A stretch of DNA of 64,000 nt from Dyadobacter beijingensis DSM 21582 (GTDB lineage: Bacteria > Bacteroidota > Bacteroidia > Cytophagales > Spirosomataceae): assembly GCF_000382205.1 (NCBI RefSeq), contig NZ_KB907789.1, forward strand, positions 930,001-994,000, written 5' to 3'. Positions 8,352 to 16,106 of the stretch are shown in pieces. The position numbers and the translations under genes are program-made. The notes under the pieces are model-generated. The model was not told where the DNA came from, did not search any database, and saw only the letters and a program-made list of their open reading frames with translations. Positions within the stretch are counted from its first letter, which is position 1, and each line of letters opens with the position of its first letter.

Positions 8352-9170
8352 TTATTTTTTATTGAAATAATTATTCATGAACAGCAACTGGTACTGCACC
8401 GCATTGTCCCAGTACGGCCAATTGTGGGCGCCGGGGCGGGAAATGTAATCGTGGGGGATCTTGCGGTATTCGAGTTGCTTGTGCAGGTTTTCGTTCACAT
8501 CGTAAAAGAAGTCTTCCGTACCGCAGTCGATGATGAGCGAAAGGCTGTTCGGAGTGAGTAAATGGAGCATGTTTATGACCGTATTTTTCTCCCAGCGCTC
8601 CGGCTGCTCGGCGTAGGTGCCCAGGCGCTTGGCCATATCCCAGTTGTTCGGGAAAGGGCGGATATCCACCCCGCCGCTCATGCTGCCGGCCGCACCGTAC
8701 ACGTCCTGGTGCTTCAATGCCAGGTATAACGCGCCGTGGCCGCCCATGCTCAGCCCGGTAATCGCACGTCCTTTGCGGTCCTTGATCGTTTTGTAATTCT
8801 TATCGACGTAAGCGACGAGCTCTTTGGAAATGTAGGTTTCGAACTGCGATTGCGGGTCCACGGGGCTGTCCCAGTACCAGCTGCTAAAACCGCCGTCGGG
8901 GCAAACGATGATCATATTCAGGTTATCGGCGGCTTTCTGGATACCGGGCACACGACTCACCCAGTTGGAATGGTTGCCGCTGTATCCGTGCAGCAGGTAC
9001 ACTACGGGGTACTCCTTGCCCGATGCGTAGCCGGCCGGCCGCACGACCACCACTTTGAGATTTTTCTTCATCACCGCGCTGTTCACCTCCACCGAATCCA
9101 CCTGTGCCGCCTGGGCTTGCAAAAGCGCTAAAAAACTGAAAACAAATAGCGATAAGAATGCTTTTTTCAT
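8352..9170 (-). CDS. Secreted PF00756-type esterase (feruloyl-esterase-like)
   Basis: The protein has 272 residues with a signal peptide (MKKAFLSLFVFSFLALLQAQA). It is an alpha/beta-hydrolase of the putative-esterase family: oxyanion region YLLHGYSGNHSNWV, nucleophile elbow GLSMGGHGAL (Ser near residue 143), acid in DCGTEDFFYD, and histidine in RPGAHNWPYW. The length and the single domain match S-formylglutathione-hydrolase and feruloyl-esterase relatives. Export argues for a polysaccharide or phenolic ester substrate. It lies 28 bases upstream of the CE15-like gene on the same strand and is probably cotranscribed with it. Confidence 0.8.
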   Translation of the reverse strand: MKKAFLSLFVFSFLALLQAQAAQVDSVEVNSAVMKKNLKVVVVRPAGYASGKEYPVVYLLHGYSGNHSNWVSRVPGIQKAADNLNMIIVCPDGGFSSWYWDSPVDPQSQFETYISKELVAYVDKNYKTIKDRKGRAITGLSMGGHGALYLALKHQDVYGAAGSMSGGVDIRPFPNNWDMAKRLGTYAEQPERWEKNTVINMLHLLTPNSLSLIIDCGTEDFFYDVNENLHKQLEYRKIPHDYISRPGAHNWPYWDNAVQYQLLFMNNYFNKK

Positions 9171-9361
9171 TTTAAAAAGTTAAAGGGAATTGAAATGATT
9201 TGAGAAAATTTTCTACAACTAAACGGCTTGCAAACCCGTAACCCCGCAAATATTGTAGAAACCGTGGAAATATCCCGGTTTGCGACGCGGGAATCTGTCT
9301 GGCATTAAATTGATATAATCTTCACATATCTAAAAAAACACTAACTCAAAATTTTACAACG

Positions 9362-9526
9362 ATGGGAAATCTCCTTTATACGATAGCGGTCATCCTGGTG
9401 ATCCTCTGGCTGATCGGCTACTTCGGCTTTGCAAGTTTTGGCTTAGGAAACATCATTCACATCCTGCTGGTGATCGCCGTCGTCGCGATCATCCTCCGTG
9501 TGATCCGCGGCGACAGGGTGGTGTAG
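9362..9526 (+). CDS. Small membrane protein, lmo0937 family
   Basis: This 54-residue protein (begins MGNLLYTIAVILVILWLIGY, ends RVIRGDRVV) has two hydrophobic helices joined by FGFASFGLGN. Length and layout fit the lmo0937/YqaE-like family of tiny membrane proteins, often stress-induced in Bacteroidota. The ATG at 9362 lies just after an A-rich leader, and the gene is followed within 25 bases by a strong terminator, so it is a monocistronic unit. The biochemical role is unknown. Confidence 0.75.
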   Translation: MGNLLYTIAVILVILWLIGYFGFASFGLGNIIHILLVIAVVAIILRVIRGDRVV

Positions 9527-9550
9527 CTTACCTTCCATCAGGCATTCGGG

Positions 9551-9585
9551 CCCGGAACGTTAGTTTTCTAACATTCCGGGCTTTT
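9551..9585 (+). terminator. Rho-independent terminator after the lmo0937-like gene
   Basis: A 13-base-pair stem (CCCGGAACGTTAG with CTAACATTCCGGG, one G-T-type mismatch) closes a TTTT loop and is followed by CTTTTC. Confidence 0.85.
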
Positions 9586-9651
9586 CTTTGGATTAATATG
9601 CGTACAAAAGCACCGCGAAACGGTGTGTAACACACGATAAACCTCGAATCT

Positions 9652-10788
9652 ATGATGCAGATTTTACTCAAACGCAGGCCGTTATGGCTACTTTTCCTCG
9701 TATTTTCCTGCTCCAATGCATTCGCCCAAACCTACGTGGGCAGCGTGGAATTCACCAATCAGAATGCATTGAACACCTGGGACCCGGCGATCAAAAACGT
9801 GACCGGCAATGTGTACATTACCAGCCTCGCCAGCGACGTCATCAGCAGCCTGGCCCCCTTACGGAACCTGAAAGCCATCGGCGGGGCGCTCATTATCAGT
9901 GAAAACCATTCACTCACCTCCCTGAACGGACTCGGATCGCTGGAAACGGCGGCGGCAGTGGAAATATCGTTTAACGGCTCGCTCAACGACATTTCCTCAT
10001 TGGGAACGCTGAGCAGCATTGCCGGGCCAATGAATATCGTCGGCAACGAATCGCTTACCAACCTGAATGGCCTGTCGGCCACGCTCACGATCGCCGGCGA
10101 CCTCACGATCCGCAACAACCCCGCGCTCTCACTCTGCAATGTATGGGCGATCTGCAACTATCAGCGGACGCATTCGGAATTTACATACCTGATCGTGTCG
10201 GGCAATGCCGGTTCCTGCACTACCGAAACGACGCTCTACCGCGCCTGTAACGGCCCCCTGCCCGTGGTATTGACCGAGTTCGACGCCCTCGGCGAAGGGC
10301 GGGCGGTAACGCTGCGCTGGGCGACCTCTGCGGAAACCAATGCCTCGCATTTCGACATCGAACGCAGCCGCGACGGCCGTGCCTGGTCCGTAACCGGCGC
10401 CGTGCAGGCCAAAGGCGAAAGCACTCAACTTGCGCAATACACATTCCGCGACGATTACCCGATGGCCGGCGAAAACCTCTACCGCCTCCGCATGACCGAC
10501 CAGGACGAAACTTTTGCGTATAGCCGCGTACGTAGCGTGCACATCCTAGAGGCCCACGCGCCAGCTTACCCGAACCCTTTCTCGGCGTCGCTGGCACTTT
10601 CCCCCGCCTATTCCGGGGCAAGCGGCACGGTAGAACTGAGCGATACGCGCGGAAACGTTATCTACACGAGCCGGGGCCTGCTTCCGGAAAGCATTGCAAC
10701 GCAACATTGGAAACCAGGCATTTATGTATTAAGACTAACCAAACCCGACGGCGTTTCCGAACAGGTCAGGCTCGTGAAGGCCGACTAG
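9652..10788 (+). CDS. Type IX-secreted protein with receptor-L/leucine-rich-like repeats
   Basis: The 378-residue protein begins with a signal peptide ending near NAFAQ. Residues about 30-165 carry repeats of the receptor-L/leucine-rich kind (SLAPLRNLKAIGGALIISENHSL, SLTSLNGLGSLETAAAVEIS, ESLTNLNGL). A fibronectin-like domain follows (LTEFDALGEGRAVTLRWATSAETNASHFDIERS). The end (about 305-378) is a type A sorting tail for the type IX system, with YPNPFSASLAL and a closing GIYVLRLTKPDG...VRLVKAD. It is therefore likely exported and anchored or released at the cell surface. The ligand is unknown. Confidence 0.75.
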   Translation: MMQILLKRRPLWLLFLVFSCSNAFAQTYVGSVEFTNQNALNTWDPAIKNVTGNVYITSLASDVISSLAPLRNLKAIGGALIISENHSLTSLNGLGSLETAAAVEISFNGSLNDISSLGTLSSIAGPMNIVGNESLTNLNGLSATLTIAGDLTIRNNPALSLCNVWAICNYQRTHSEFTYLIVSGNAGSCTTETTLYRACNGPLPVVLTEFDALGEGRAVTLRWATSAETNASHFDIERSRDGRAWSVTGAVQAKGESTQLAQYTFRDDYPMAGENLYRLRMTDQDETFAYSRVRSVHILEAHAPAYPNPFSASLALSPAYSGASGTVELSDTRGNVIYTSRGLLPESIATQHWKPGIYVLRLTKPDGVSEQVRLVKAD

Positions 10789-10852
10789 ACGTACCGCCGG
10801 GCTGGCATAGTTGTTGTTAACATCGGGAAGATTTTTAACCAAAAACGATGTC

Positions 10853-11404
10853 ATGGAAACGACCATTGAATATAACTATCCGAATCTGGTGAATGCAGCA
10901 TTCACCAACCGCGACAACGCGCAGAAGGCTTACGACGAACTGATGTACCGGGGCTATAAGCCGGACGAAATCAACGTGATCGTCTCGGACGAAACGCACC
11001 GCATCCACCACGAAGAGATCCGTGGGGAAAAACCGGAGCACACCACGTTGGAAAGTGCAGGCATCGGCTCGGCGATCGGCGGTACGGCCGGGGCCATTGC
11101 CGGCGCACTGATCGCCATCGGTACCACCGTGGTAATCCCCGGACTGGGCATTGCCGTGGCGGGGCCGTTGCTCGCAGCACTCACGGGTGCAGGCGCGGGC
11201 GGGCTTACGGGCGGCATTGTGGGCGCATTGCACCACCGGGGCGTGCCTAAGGAGCATGCCGAAGCATTCGAATCGAGCATTCGCGATGGCGGCGTCGTGA
11301 TTTCATTTACCCCGAAGACGGTAGAAGACCGGATGGAGATCATCGAAGCCTGGAACCGCTACGGCGGCCGGCAGCTTCACGGTAATGAAACTTACACTTC
11401 CTGA
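10853..11404 (+). CDS. Glycine-zipper stress protein (general stress 17M-like)
   Basis: I start this 183-residue protein at the ATG at 10853 rather than the upstream TTG. The protein opens METTIEYNYPNLVNAAFTNRDNAQKAYDEL, and the N-terminal NAAFTNRDNAQKAYDELMYRGY resembles the general-stress 17M domain. Residues about 75-140 are a long Gly/Ala-rich segment (GIGSAIGGTAGAIAGALIAIG, GPLLAALTGAGAGGLTGGIVGAL), which is a glycine-zipper or membrane-inserting region. The C-terminal part (HAEAFESSIRDGGVVISF) completes the fold. A role in stress or membrane protection is only inferred from the family. Confidence 0.65.
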   Translation: METTIEYNYPNLVNAAFTNRDNAQKAYDELMYRGYKPDEINVIVSDETHRIHHEEIRGEKPEHTTLESAGIGSAIGGTAGAIAGALIAIGTTVVIPGLGIAVAGPLLAALTGAGAGGLTGGIVGALHHRGVPKEHAEAFESSIRDGGVVISFTPKTVEDRMEIIEAWNRYGGRQLHGNETYTS

Positions 11405-11410
11405 AATGCA

Positions 11411-11438
11411 AAAGAACCCGCTCAATAGCGGGTTCTTT
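11411..11438. terminator. Bidirectional terminator
   Basis: A perfect 12-base-pair stem, AAAGAACCCGCT (11411-11422) with AGCGGGTTCTTT (11427-11438), surrounds a CAAT loop. It lies between two convergent genes and has A and T runs on both sides, so it can stop transcription in both directions. Confidence 0.85.
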
Positions 11439-11456
11439 CGTTAACGGGCAATCGAT

Positions 11457-12155
11457 TTACAGCAAATCTTTGATCCTGATCCACACGTTTTCGGCCAGTA
11501 TCTTGTGCCCTTCGGCCGTCGGGTGAATGCCGTCGGACTGGTTGAGCTTCGATTCGCCTCCTACACCTTCCAGCAGGAACGGAATGAGTGTGACATCGTT
11601 CGTTTTGGCAAGCTCGCCGTATACCGCTTTAAATTCCGTCGCATACTGCTGGCCCATGTTAGGCGGGATCTGCATGCCGGCCAGCACGCGTTTGGCGTCC
11701 GGGTATTTGGCTTTCACCTTGTCGAGAATGGCTTGCAGGTTCTTTTTCGTTTCCGAAACCGGGATACCACGAAGGCCGTCGTTACCGCCGAGTTCGAGAA
11801 CGAACACGTCGAGCGGTTGTTTGAGCAGCCAGTCGATGCGGCTGTTACCACCAGATGTAGTTTCGCCGCTCACGCCGGCATTGATGACCTTGTAATTCAG
11901 TCCCAGCGAGTCGATACGCTTCTGGATCAGCCCCGCGAATGCCTGCGAGGGATCGTCGAGGCCGTAACCTGCCGTGAGGCTGTTGCCGAAGAATACGATG
12001 ACCTTCTTTTTGGCAGCCGGGGCTTTCGAAGCCGTTTCGGTCGAACCGGCTTTTGTTTCCGACTTTTCTTTTGGCTCCCCACCGCAGGAGAACAGCGTGG
12101 CGGCGAGCGCGCATAATAATGCTAAAAATGATTTAAAATGACGCACAGCAATCAT
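11457..12155 (-). CDS. GDSL/SGNH arylesterase lipoprotein (TesA-like)
   Basis: The protein has 232 residues from the ATG at 12155; an upstream in-frame ATG at 12197 would add 14 residues before the signal peptide. The lipobox LFSCGG makes it a predicted lipoprotein. SGNH block I is FFGNSLTAGYGLDDP, with the nucleophile Ser in GNSL. Block II is GVSGETTSGG, block III is LELGGNDGLRG, and block V is DGIHPTAEGH, with the DxxH pair. Relatives hydrolyse aryl or acyl esters and lysophospholipids in the cell envelope. It is divergent from the ABC ATPase-permease pair, the same arrangement as tesA and ybbA-ybbP of Escherichia coli. Confidence 0.85.
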   Translation of the reverse strand: MIAVRHFKSFLALLCALAATLFSCGGEPKEKSETKAGSTETASKAPAAKKKVIVFFGNSLTAGYGLDDPSQAFAGLIQKRIDSLGLNYKVINAGVSGETTSGGNSRIDWLLKQPLDVFVLELGGNDGLRGIPVSETKKNLQAILDKVKAKYPDAKRVLAGMQIPPNMGQQYATEFKAVYGELAKTNDVTLIPFLLEGVGGESKLNQSDGIHPTAEGHKILAENVWIRIKDLL

Positions 12156-12327
12156 AATGGTATCAAAAGGAATGGATTTTATAGTTAAAAAAGGCATACC
12201 GGGCCATTCATTCTCATTTAAAAACCGTTTAAACTATATTTATGAGAAACAATAACCGAAAAGCACCAAATTAGGCTTTCGCGGTAGCCGGACCGGGCAC
12301 CACGCAAACATAAAAGAAAAACGATTG

Positions 12328-13002
12328 ATGAATACCATACTCGATCTGCACGACGTCAGTAAAATATACAAAAGCGGCGACCGCACCCTCAAAGTCCTCG
12401 ACAATATCAGTTTTTCCATTGAAACCGGGTCCACCGTCTCGATCGTCGGGCCGTCGGGAAGCGGCAAAACGACGCTCCTCGGCCTCTGCGCCGGGCTCGA
12501 TCGCTCCACTTCCGGCAATGTGGAACTTCACGGCACGCGCCTCAACGGCATGAATGAAGACCAGCTTGCTGCCGTACGGAACCAGTATGTGGGGTTTATT
12601 TTCCAAAATTTCCAGCTCCTGCCGACGCTCACCGCATTGGAAAACGTGATGGTACCGATGGAGCTCCGCGGTGAAAGGAATGTGAAGCCCCGCGCCCTCG
12701 ACCTGCTTGATAAAGTAGGCCTCGCCGAGCGCAGCCACCACTACCCTACCCAGCTCAGCGGCGGCGAGCAGCAGCGCGTATCGCTCGCCAGGGCATTTTC
12801 CAACCAGCCCCAGATCCTTTTCGCCGATGAACCAACGGGCAACCTCGACGCCGAAACGAGCGAAAAAGTAGTCAAACTGCTCTTCGACCTCAACCGTGAG
12901 GCCGGTACCACGCTGGTGGTCGTTACCCACGACCTCGACCTCGCCGCCAAAACGCAGCGCATTATCCGCATCAAAGGCGGCAAAATTGTGGAGGCAAGCT
13001 AA
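12328..13002 (+). CDS. ABC transporter ATP-binding protein (LolD/YbbA type)
   Basis: This 224-residue cytoplasmic ATPase starts at the ATG at 12328, since the TTG three bases earlier is a weaker start. The Walker A motif is GPSGSGKTT, the Q-loop is FIFQNFQLLPTL, and the signature is LSGGEQQRVSLARAF. Walker B is ILFADEPTGNLD and the H-loop is VVTHDLDLA. The spacing is that of the MacB/LolD group, which powers extrusion of lipids, lipoproteins or peptides from the envelope rather than import. It lies 14 bases before the permease gene, so the two form one unit. Confidence 0.9.
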   Translation: MNTILDLHDVSKIYKSGDRTLKVLDNISFSIETGSTVSIVGPSGSGKTTLLGLCAGLDRSTSGNVELHGTRLNGMNEDQLAAVRNQYVGFIFQNFQLLPTLTALENVMVPMELRGERNVKPRALDLLDKVGLAERSHHYPTQLSGGEQQRVSLARAFSNQPQILFADEPTGNLDAETSEKVVKLLFDLNREAGTTLVVVTHDLDLAAKTQRIIRIKGGKIVEAS

Positions 13003-13016
13003 CCCCGACATTCCCG

Positions 13017-15560
13017 ATGAACCCCGATAAACTGAATTTACCCTGGTTACTGCAAATGGCCTGGCGCGACAGCCGTAAAAACCGCGCGCGGCTGGCACTT
13101 TTCATTTCCTCCATCATTCTCGGCATCGCCGCGCTCGTGGCGATCTACTCGCTCGGCGATAATCTCCGCGACAATATTGACAACCAGGCCGCAACGCTCA
13201 TCGGCGCGGATCTGTCGGTTTACAGCGGCAAAAAAATAGAGGGCAAAGCGATGGCATTCGTGGATTCGCTGGGCAAGGTGCGCTCCGAGGAACGTGCATT
13301 CGCGTCGATGGTTTATTTCAATAAAAGCGGCGGAAGCCGGCTGGCGCAGGTAAAGGCATTGACCGGCGATTTCCCCTATTACGGTAAGCTGGAAACAATT
13401 CCCGTGTCGGCGGAAAAGACATTCCGCGGCCGCCAGGAAGCCTTGGTAGACCAGACTTTAATGCTGCAATACCGTGCCCAGGTAGGCGATTCGATCCGGA
13501 TCGGCGAGGTGACTTTTGCCATTGCGGGCGTGCTGGAAAAAGCGCCGGGCTCAACCGGCATTACCGCCTCTGTGGCACCGGTGGTGTACATTCCCATGCG
13601 TTTTCTGGACCAGACAGGCCTGATGCAGAAAGGCAGCCGGGTCGGTTACCGGTATTATTTCAAATATCCTGTTAAAACGGATGTCGAGAAAATGGTGAAG
13701 ACGCTGCAACCGAAATTCGAACGTTTCGACCTCGACTACAATACGGTGCAAAGCCAGAAGGAGGACACCGGCCGCTCTTTCCGTGACCTCACGCGGTTCC
13801 TGTCGCTCGTCGGGTTTGTCGCGCTCCTGCTCGGGTGCATAGGCGTGGCGAGCGCCATACATATATATGTGCGCGAGAAGCTCAACTCCATCGCCATCCT
13901 CCGTTGCCTGGGCGTGAAAGCGACGCAGGCATTCCTCATTTACCTGATCCAAATCGCAGGCATCGGACTGATCGGCACCGTGCTGGGGACGATCCTGGGA
14001 GCGATTATCCAGCAATTTCTGCCGGTGGTACTGAAAGACCTCCTGCCGTTCGAACTCAGTACGGACATTTCCTGGCCCGCTATCGCGCAGGGGCTGGTGA
14101 TCGGCGTACTCATTTCCATTCTTTTTGCATTGCCGCCGCTGGTTTCCATCCGAAAAGTATCGCCGTTAAATGTGCTCCGTTCCGCTTCCGACGCCTCTCA
14201 CCCCGAGCGCGACGCCGTGAGCTGGGCATTGTACGGGCTCATTGTGCTGTTCATTTTCGGGTTTTCGTTCCTGCAAATGCAAACCTGGGTCCAGGCGCTC
14301 ATTTTTACAGGAAGCATTTTGGCGTCGTTCCTCATCCTGTTCGGCATTGCCAGCCTCCTGATGTGGCTCGTACGCAGGTTTTTCCCCAATTCATGGAGTT
14401 ACCTCTGGCGGCAGGGACTGGCCAACCTGTACCGGCCCAACAACCAGACGACCATTCTGATCGTATCGGTAGGCCTCGGCACATCGCTGATATGCACGCT
14501 CTTTTTTATACAAACCATCCTGCTCACGCGTGTGAAGCTGTCGAGCAGCGGCAACCAGCCGAATATGGTGCTTTTCGATATCCAAAGCCACCAGAAAGAT
14601 GGCGTGCTGGCCATTGCCAAAGCGCAGCATGTGCCCATTAACCAGAGCGTGCCCATTGTGAATATGCGCCTCGAAGAAGTGAACGGCAAAACCGCCGCCG
14701 ACTTCGAGGGCGACTCGACCGCAGAGCAGTCCCGTCGCATTTTCGGCCGCGAGTACCGCGTCACCTTCCGCGACTCGACAACTTCTTCCGAAAAGATCAC
14801 AAAGGGAAAATGGCAGGGCAAATACGACAAATCCGCGGCCCTGATCCCCATTTCCATCGAACAAGGTTATGCCGAAAGAAGCCGTCTGGAGCTCGGCGAC
14901 ACCCTCGTCTTCAATGTGCAGGGCACCATCATGCCCACGACCATCGCAAGTTTCCGCGAAGTGAACTGGAGCGAGGTGCGCACCAACTTCCTCGTCGTAT
15001 TCCCGACGGGCGTGCTCGAAGAAGCGCCGCAATTCCACGCGATGCTCACGCACGTGCCCAGCCCGGCCGTGTCGGCCAGTTTCCAGCAGGCGCTGGTACG
15101 GCAATACCCCAACATTTCCATCATCGACCTGGCCCTGGTATTGCGCGTGCTGGACGACATTTTCAACAAAATCGGCTTCGTCATCCGCTTTATGGCCGGG
15201 TTCAGCATTCTAACGGGGCTGATCGTTCTCATTGCCTCGGTGATGATCAGCAAATACCAGCGTATCCAGGAAAGCATCCTGCTGCGAACGCTGGGCGCCA
15301 GCCGAAAACAGATATTCGTCATCACCTCCCTCGAATACTTCTTCCTGGGCTCGCTGGCGGCGTTCACCGGCATCCTCATCGCCGTGATCGGCAGCTTCTC
15401 GCTCGCCCGGTTCAGCTTCGAATCCGAGTTCCACCCCGAGCTGGGTCCGGTGGTACTGATATTCCTTTTCGTCACGCTGCTCACCGTCGTCATCGGCCTG
15501 CTCAACAGCCGCGGCATCCTCTCCCGCCCGCCGCTGGAGGTTTTGCGGCAGGATGTTTAA
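13017..15560 (+). CDS. FtsX-like ABC permease (YbbP type)
   Basis: This large inner-membrane protein (847 residues) has an N-terminal helix (residues about 25-50), then a periplasmic domain of about 210 residues. Two three-helix FtsX modules follow (about 255-390 and 720-845). Between them is a middle helix cluster (about 400-500) and a second soluble domain. The FtsX-type segments REKLNSIAILRCLGVKATQ and YQRIQESILLRTLGASRKQIF are clear. The length matches YbbP-type permeases. With the upstream ATPase it should form a mechanotransmission exporter. The divergent GDSL lipoprotein gene suggests a shared role in lipid or ester turnover in the envelope. Confidence 0.9.
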   Translation: MNPDKLNLPWLLQMAWRDSRKNRARLALFISSIILGIAALVAIYSLGDNLRDNIDNQAATLIGADLSVYSGKKIEGKAMAFVDSLGKVRSEERAFASMVYFNKSGGSRLAQVKALTGDFPYYGKLETIPVSAEKTFRGRQEALVDQTLMLQYRAQVGDSIRIGEVTFAIAGVLEKAPGSTGITASVAPVVYIPMRFLDQTGLMQKGSRVGYRYYFKYPVKTDVEKMVKTLQPKFERFDLDYNTVQSQKEDTGRSFRDLTRFLSLVGFVALLLGCIGVASAIHIYVREKLNSIAILRCLGVKATQAFLIYLIQIAGIGLIGTVLGTILGAIIQQFLPVVLKDLLPFELSTDISWPAIAQGLVIGVLISILFALPPLVSIRKVSPLNVLRSASDASHPERDAVSWALYGLIVLFIFGFSFLQMQTWVQALIFTGSILASFLILFGIASLLMWLVRRFFPNSWSYLWRQGLANLYRPNNQTTILIVSVGLGTSLICTLFFIQTILLTRVKLSSSGNQPNMVLFDIQSHQKDGVLAIAKAQHVPINQSVPIVNMRLEEVNGKTAADFEGDSTAEQSRRIFGREYRVTFRDSTTSSEKITKGKWQGKYDKSAALIPISIEQGYAERSRLELGDTLVFNVQGTIMPTTIASFREVNWSEVRTNFLVVFPTGVLEEAPQFHAMLTHVPSPAVSASFQQALVRQYPNISIIDLALVLRVLDDIFNKIGFVIRFMAGFSILTGLIVLIASVMISKYQRIQESILLRTLGASRKQIFVITSLEYFFLGSLAAFTGILIAVIGSFSLARFSFESEFHPELGPVVLIFLFVTLLTVVIGLLNSRGILSRPPLEVLRQDV

Positions 15561-15584
15561 AGCTTTATTTTTGGTTATATTTAA

Positions 15585-15764
15585 CTAAAAATAAACACAC
15601 ACCTGGAATTTGATATCAAGGGCAATTTGAAGCCCTATGATGTGATTCATACGGATTGGTCGACTTTCACGACTGAGTTTGCCGATGCGTTCCCACGGTC
15701 GGAGACTAGAAGGGGAATATTCTATTGCATACTACCTCTGCACGCCGATTTAACAATTCCTTAA
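15585..15764 (+). pseudogene. Truncated remnant of a DUF6932-like protein gene
   Basis: A 59-codon open stretch without an ATG follows an in-frame stop at 15582. It encodes LEFDIKGNLKPYDVIHTDW followed by STFTTEFADAFPRSETRRGIF, then ends at TAA. From memory this resembles the N-terminus of small Bacteroidota proteins of the DUF6932 type (FDxxGNLxPYxxI ... SxTRRxIF). Both the start codon and the C-terminal two thirds are missing, so I read it as a decayed gene fragment. The family call is uncertain. Confidence 0.4.
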
Positions 15765-15928
15765 AACACATTCCTTCATTTTTTCTTCCCGCTGATGCCA
15801 ATTTTGGCTTGGAAATGCTGCTTTAATGCAACTTTTCCGGCCATTGTTAGACTTTTGGATGATTTACAATCACTATTCCTACACCACGCCAAGCCATATA
15901 AATTTCATCCAATTTAATCTTCATATTT
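15765..15928. other. Intergenic leader before the susC-susD pair
   Basis: This is an AT-rich stretch between the remnant and the operator pair. I see no gene, hairpin terminator or convincing Bacteroidota -33/-7 promoter. Together with 15962-16106 it is the probable promoter and leader region of the inositol-linked susC. Confidence 0.5.
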
Positions 15929-15931
15929 TTT

Positions 15932-15961
15932 CAAACGTTTGCACAAAATTTCAAACGTTTG
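15932..15961. promoter_or_regulatory. Twin LacI-type operators before susC
   Basis: The perfect palindrome CAAACGTTTG occurs at 15932-15941 and 15952-15961, in the shared context TTTCAAACGTTTGCA. The centres are exactly 20 bases apart, close to two turns of DNA, so two dimers could bind on one face. The central CG with flanking A/T is typical of LacI-family operators. The same palindrome lies between the LacI-type gene and iolB at 22051. Confidence 0.8.
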
Positions 15962-16106
15962 CATAGCCTATCAAATCAATTCTATTAAATATTTTAAAAA
16001 TACAATTTGTAATCTTGTAACCCAGGACCCTAAATTTCCCTCATATGACTAAAAATCCATACACGTTCCCGTTTCTATTCACTGTAAAATCCAATAATCC
16101 ACGACT

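Noticed and set aside
15962..16106. A Bacteroidota -33/-7 promoter (TTTG / TAnnTTTG) before susC
   Set aside because: A TAATCTTG near 16012 is a near match, but no suitable -33 element lies at the right distance, so I did not list it.
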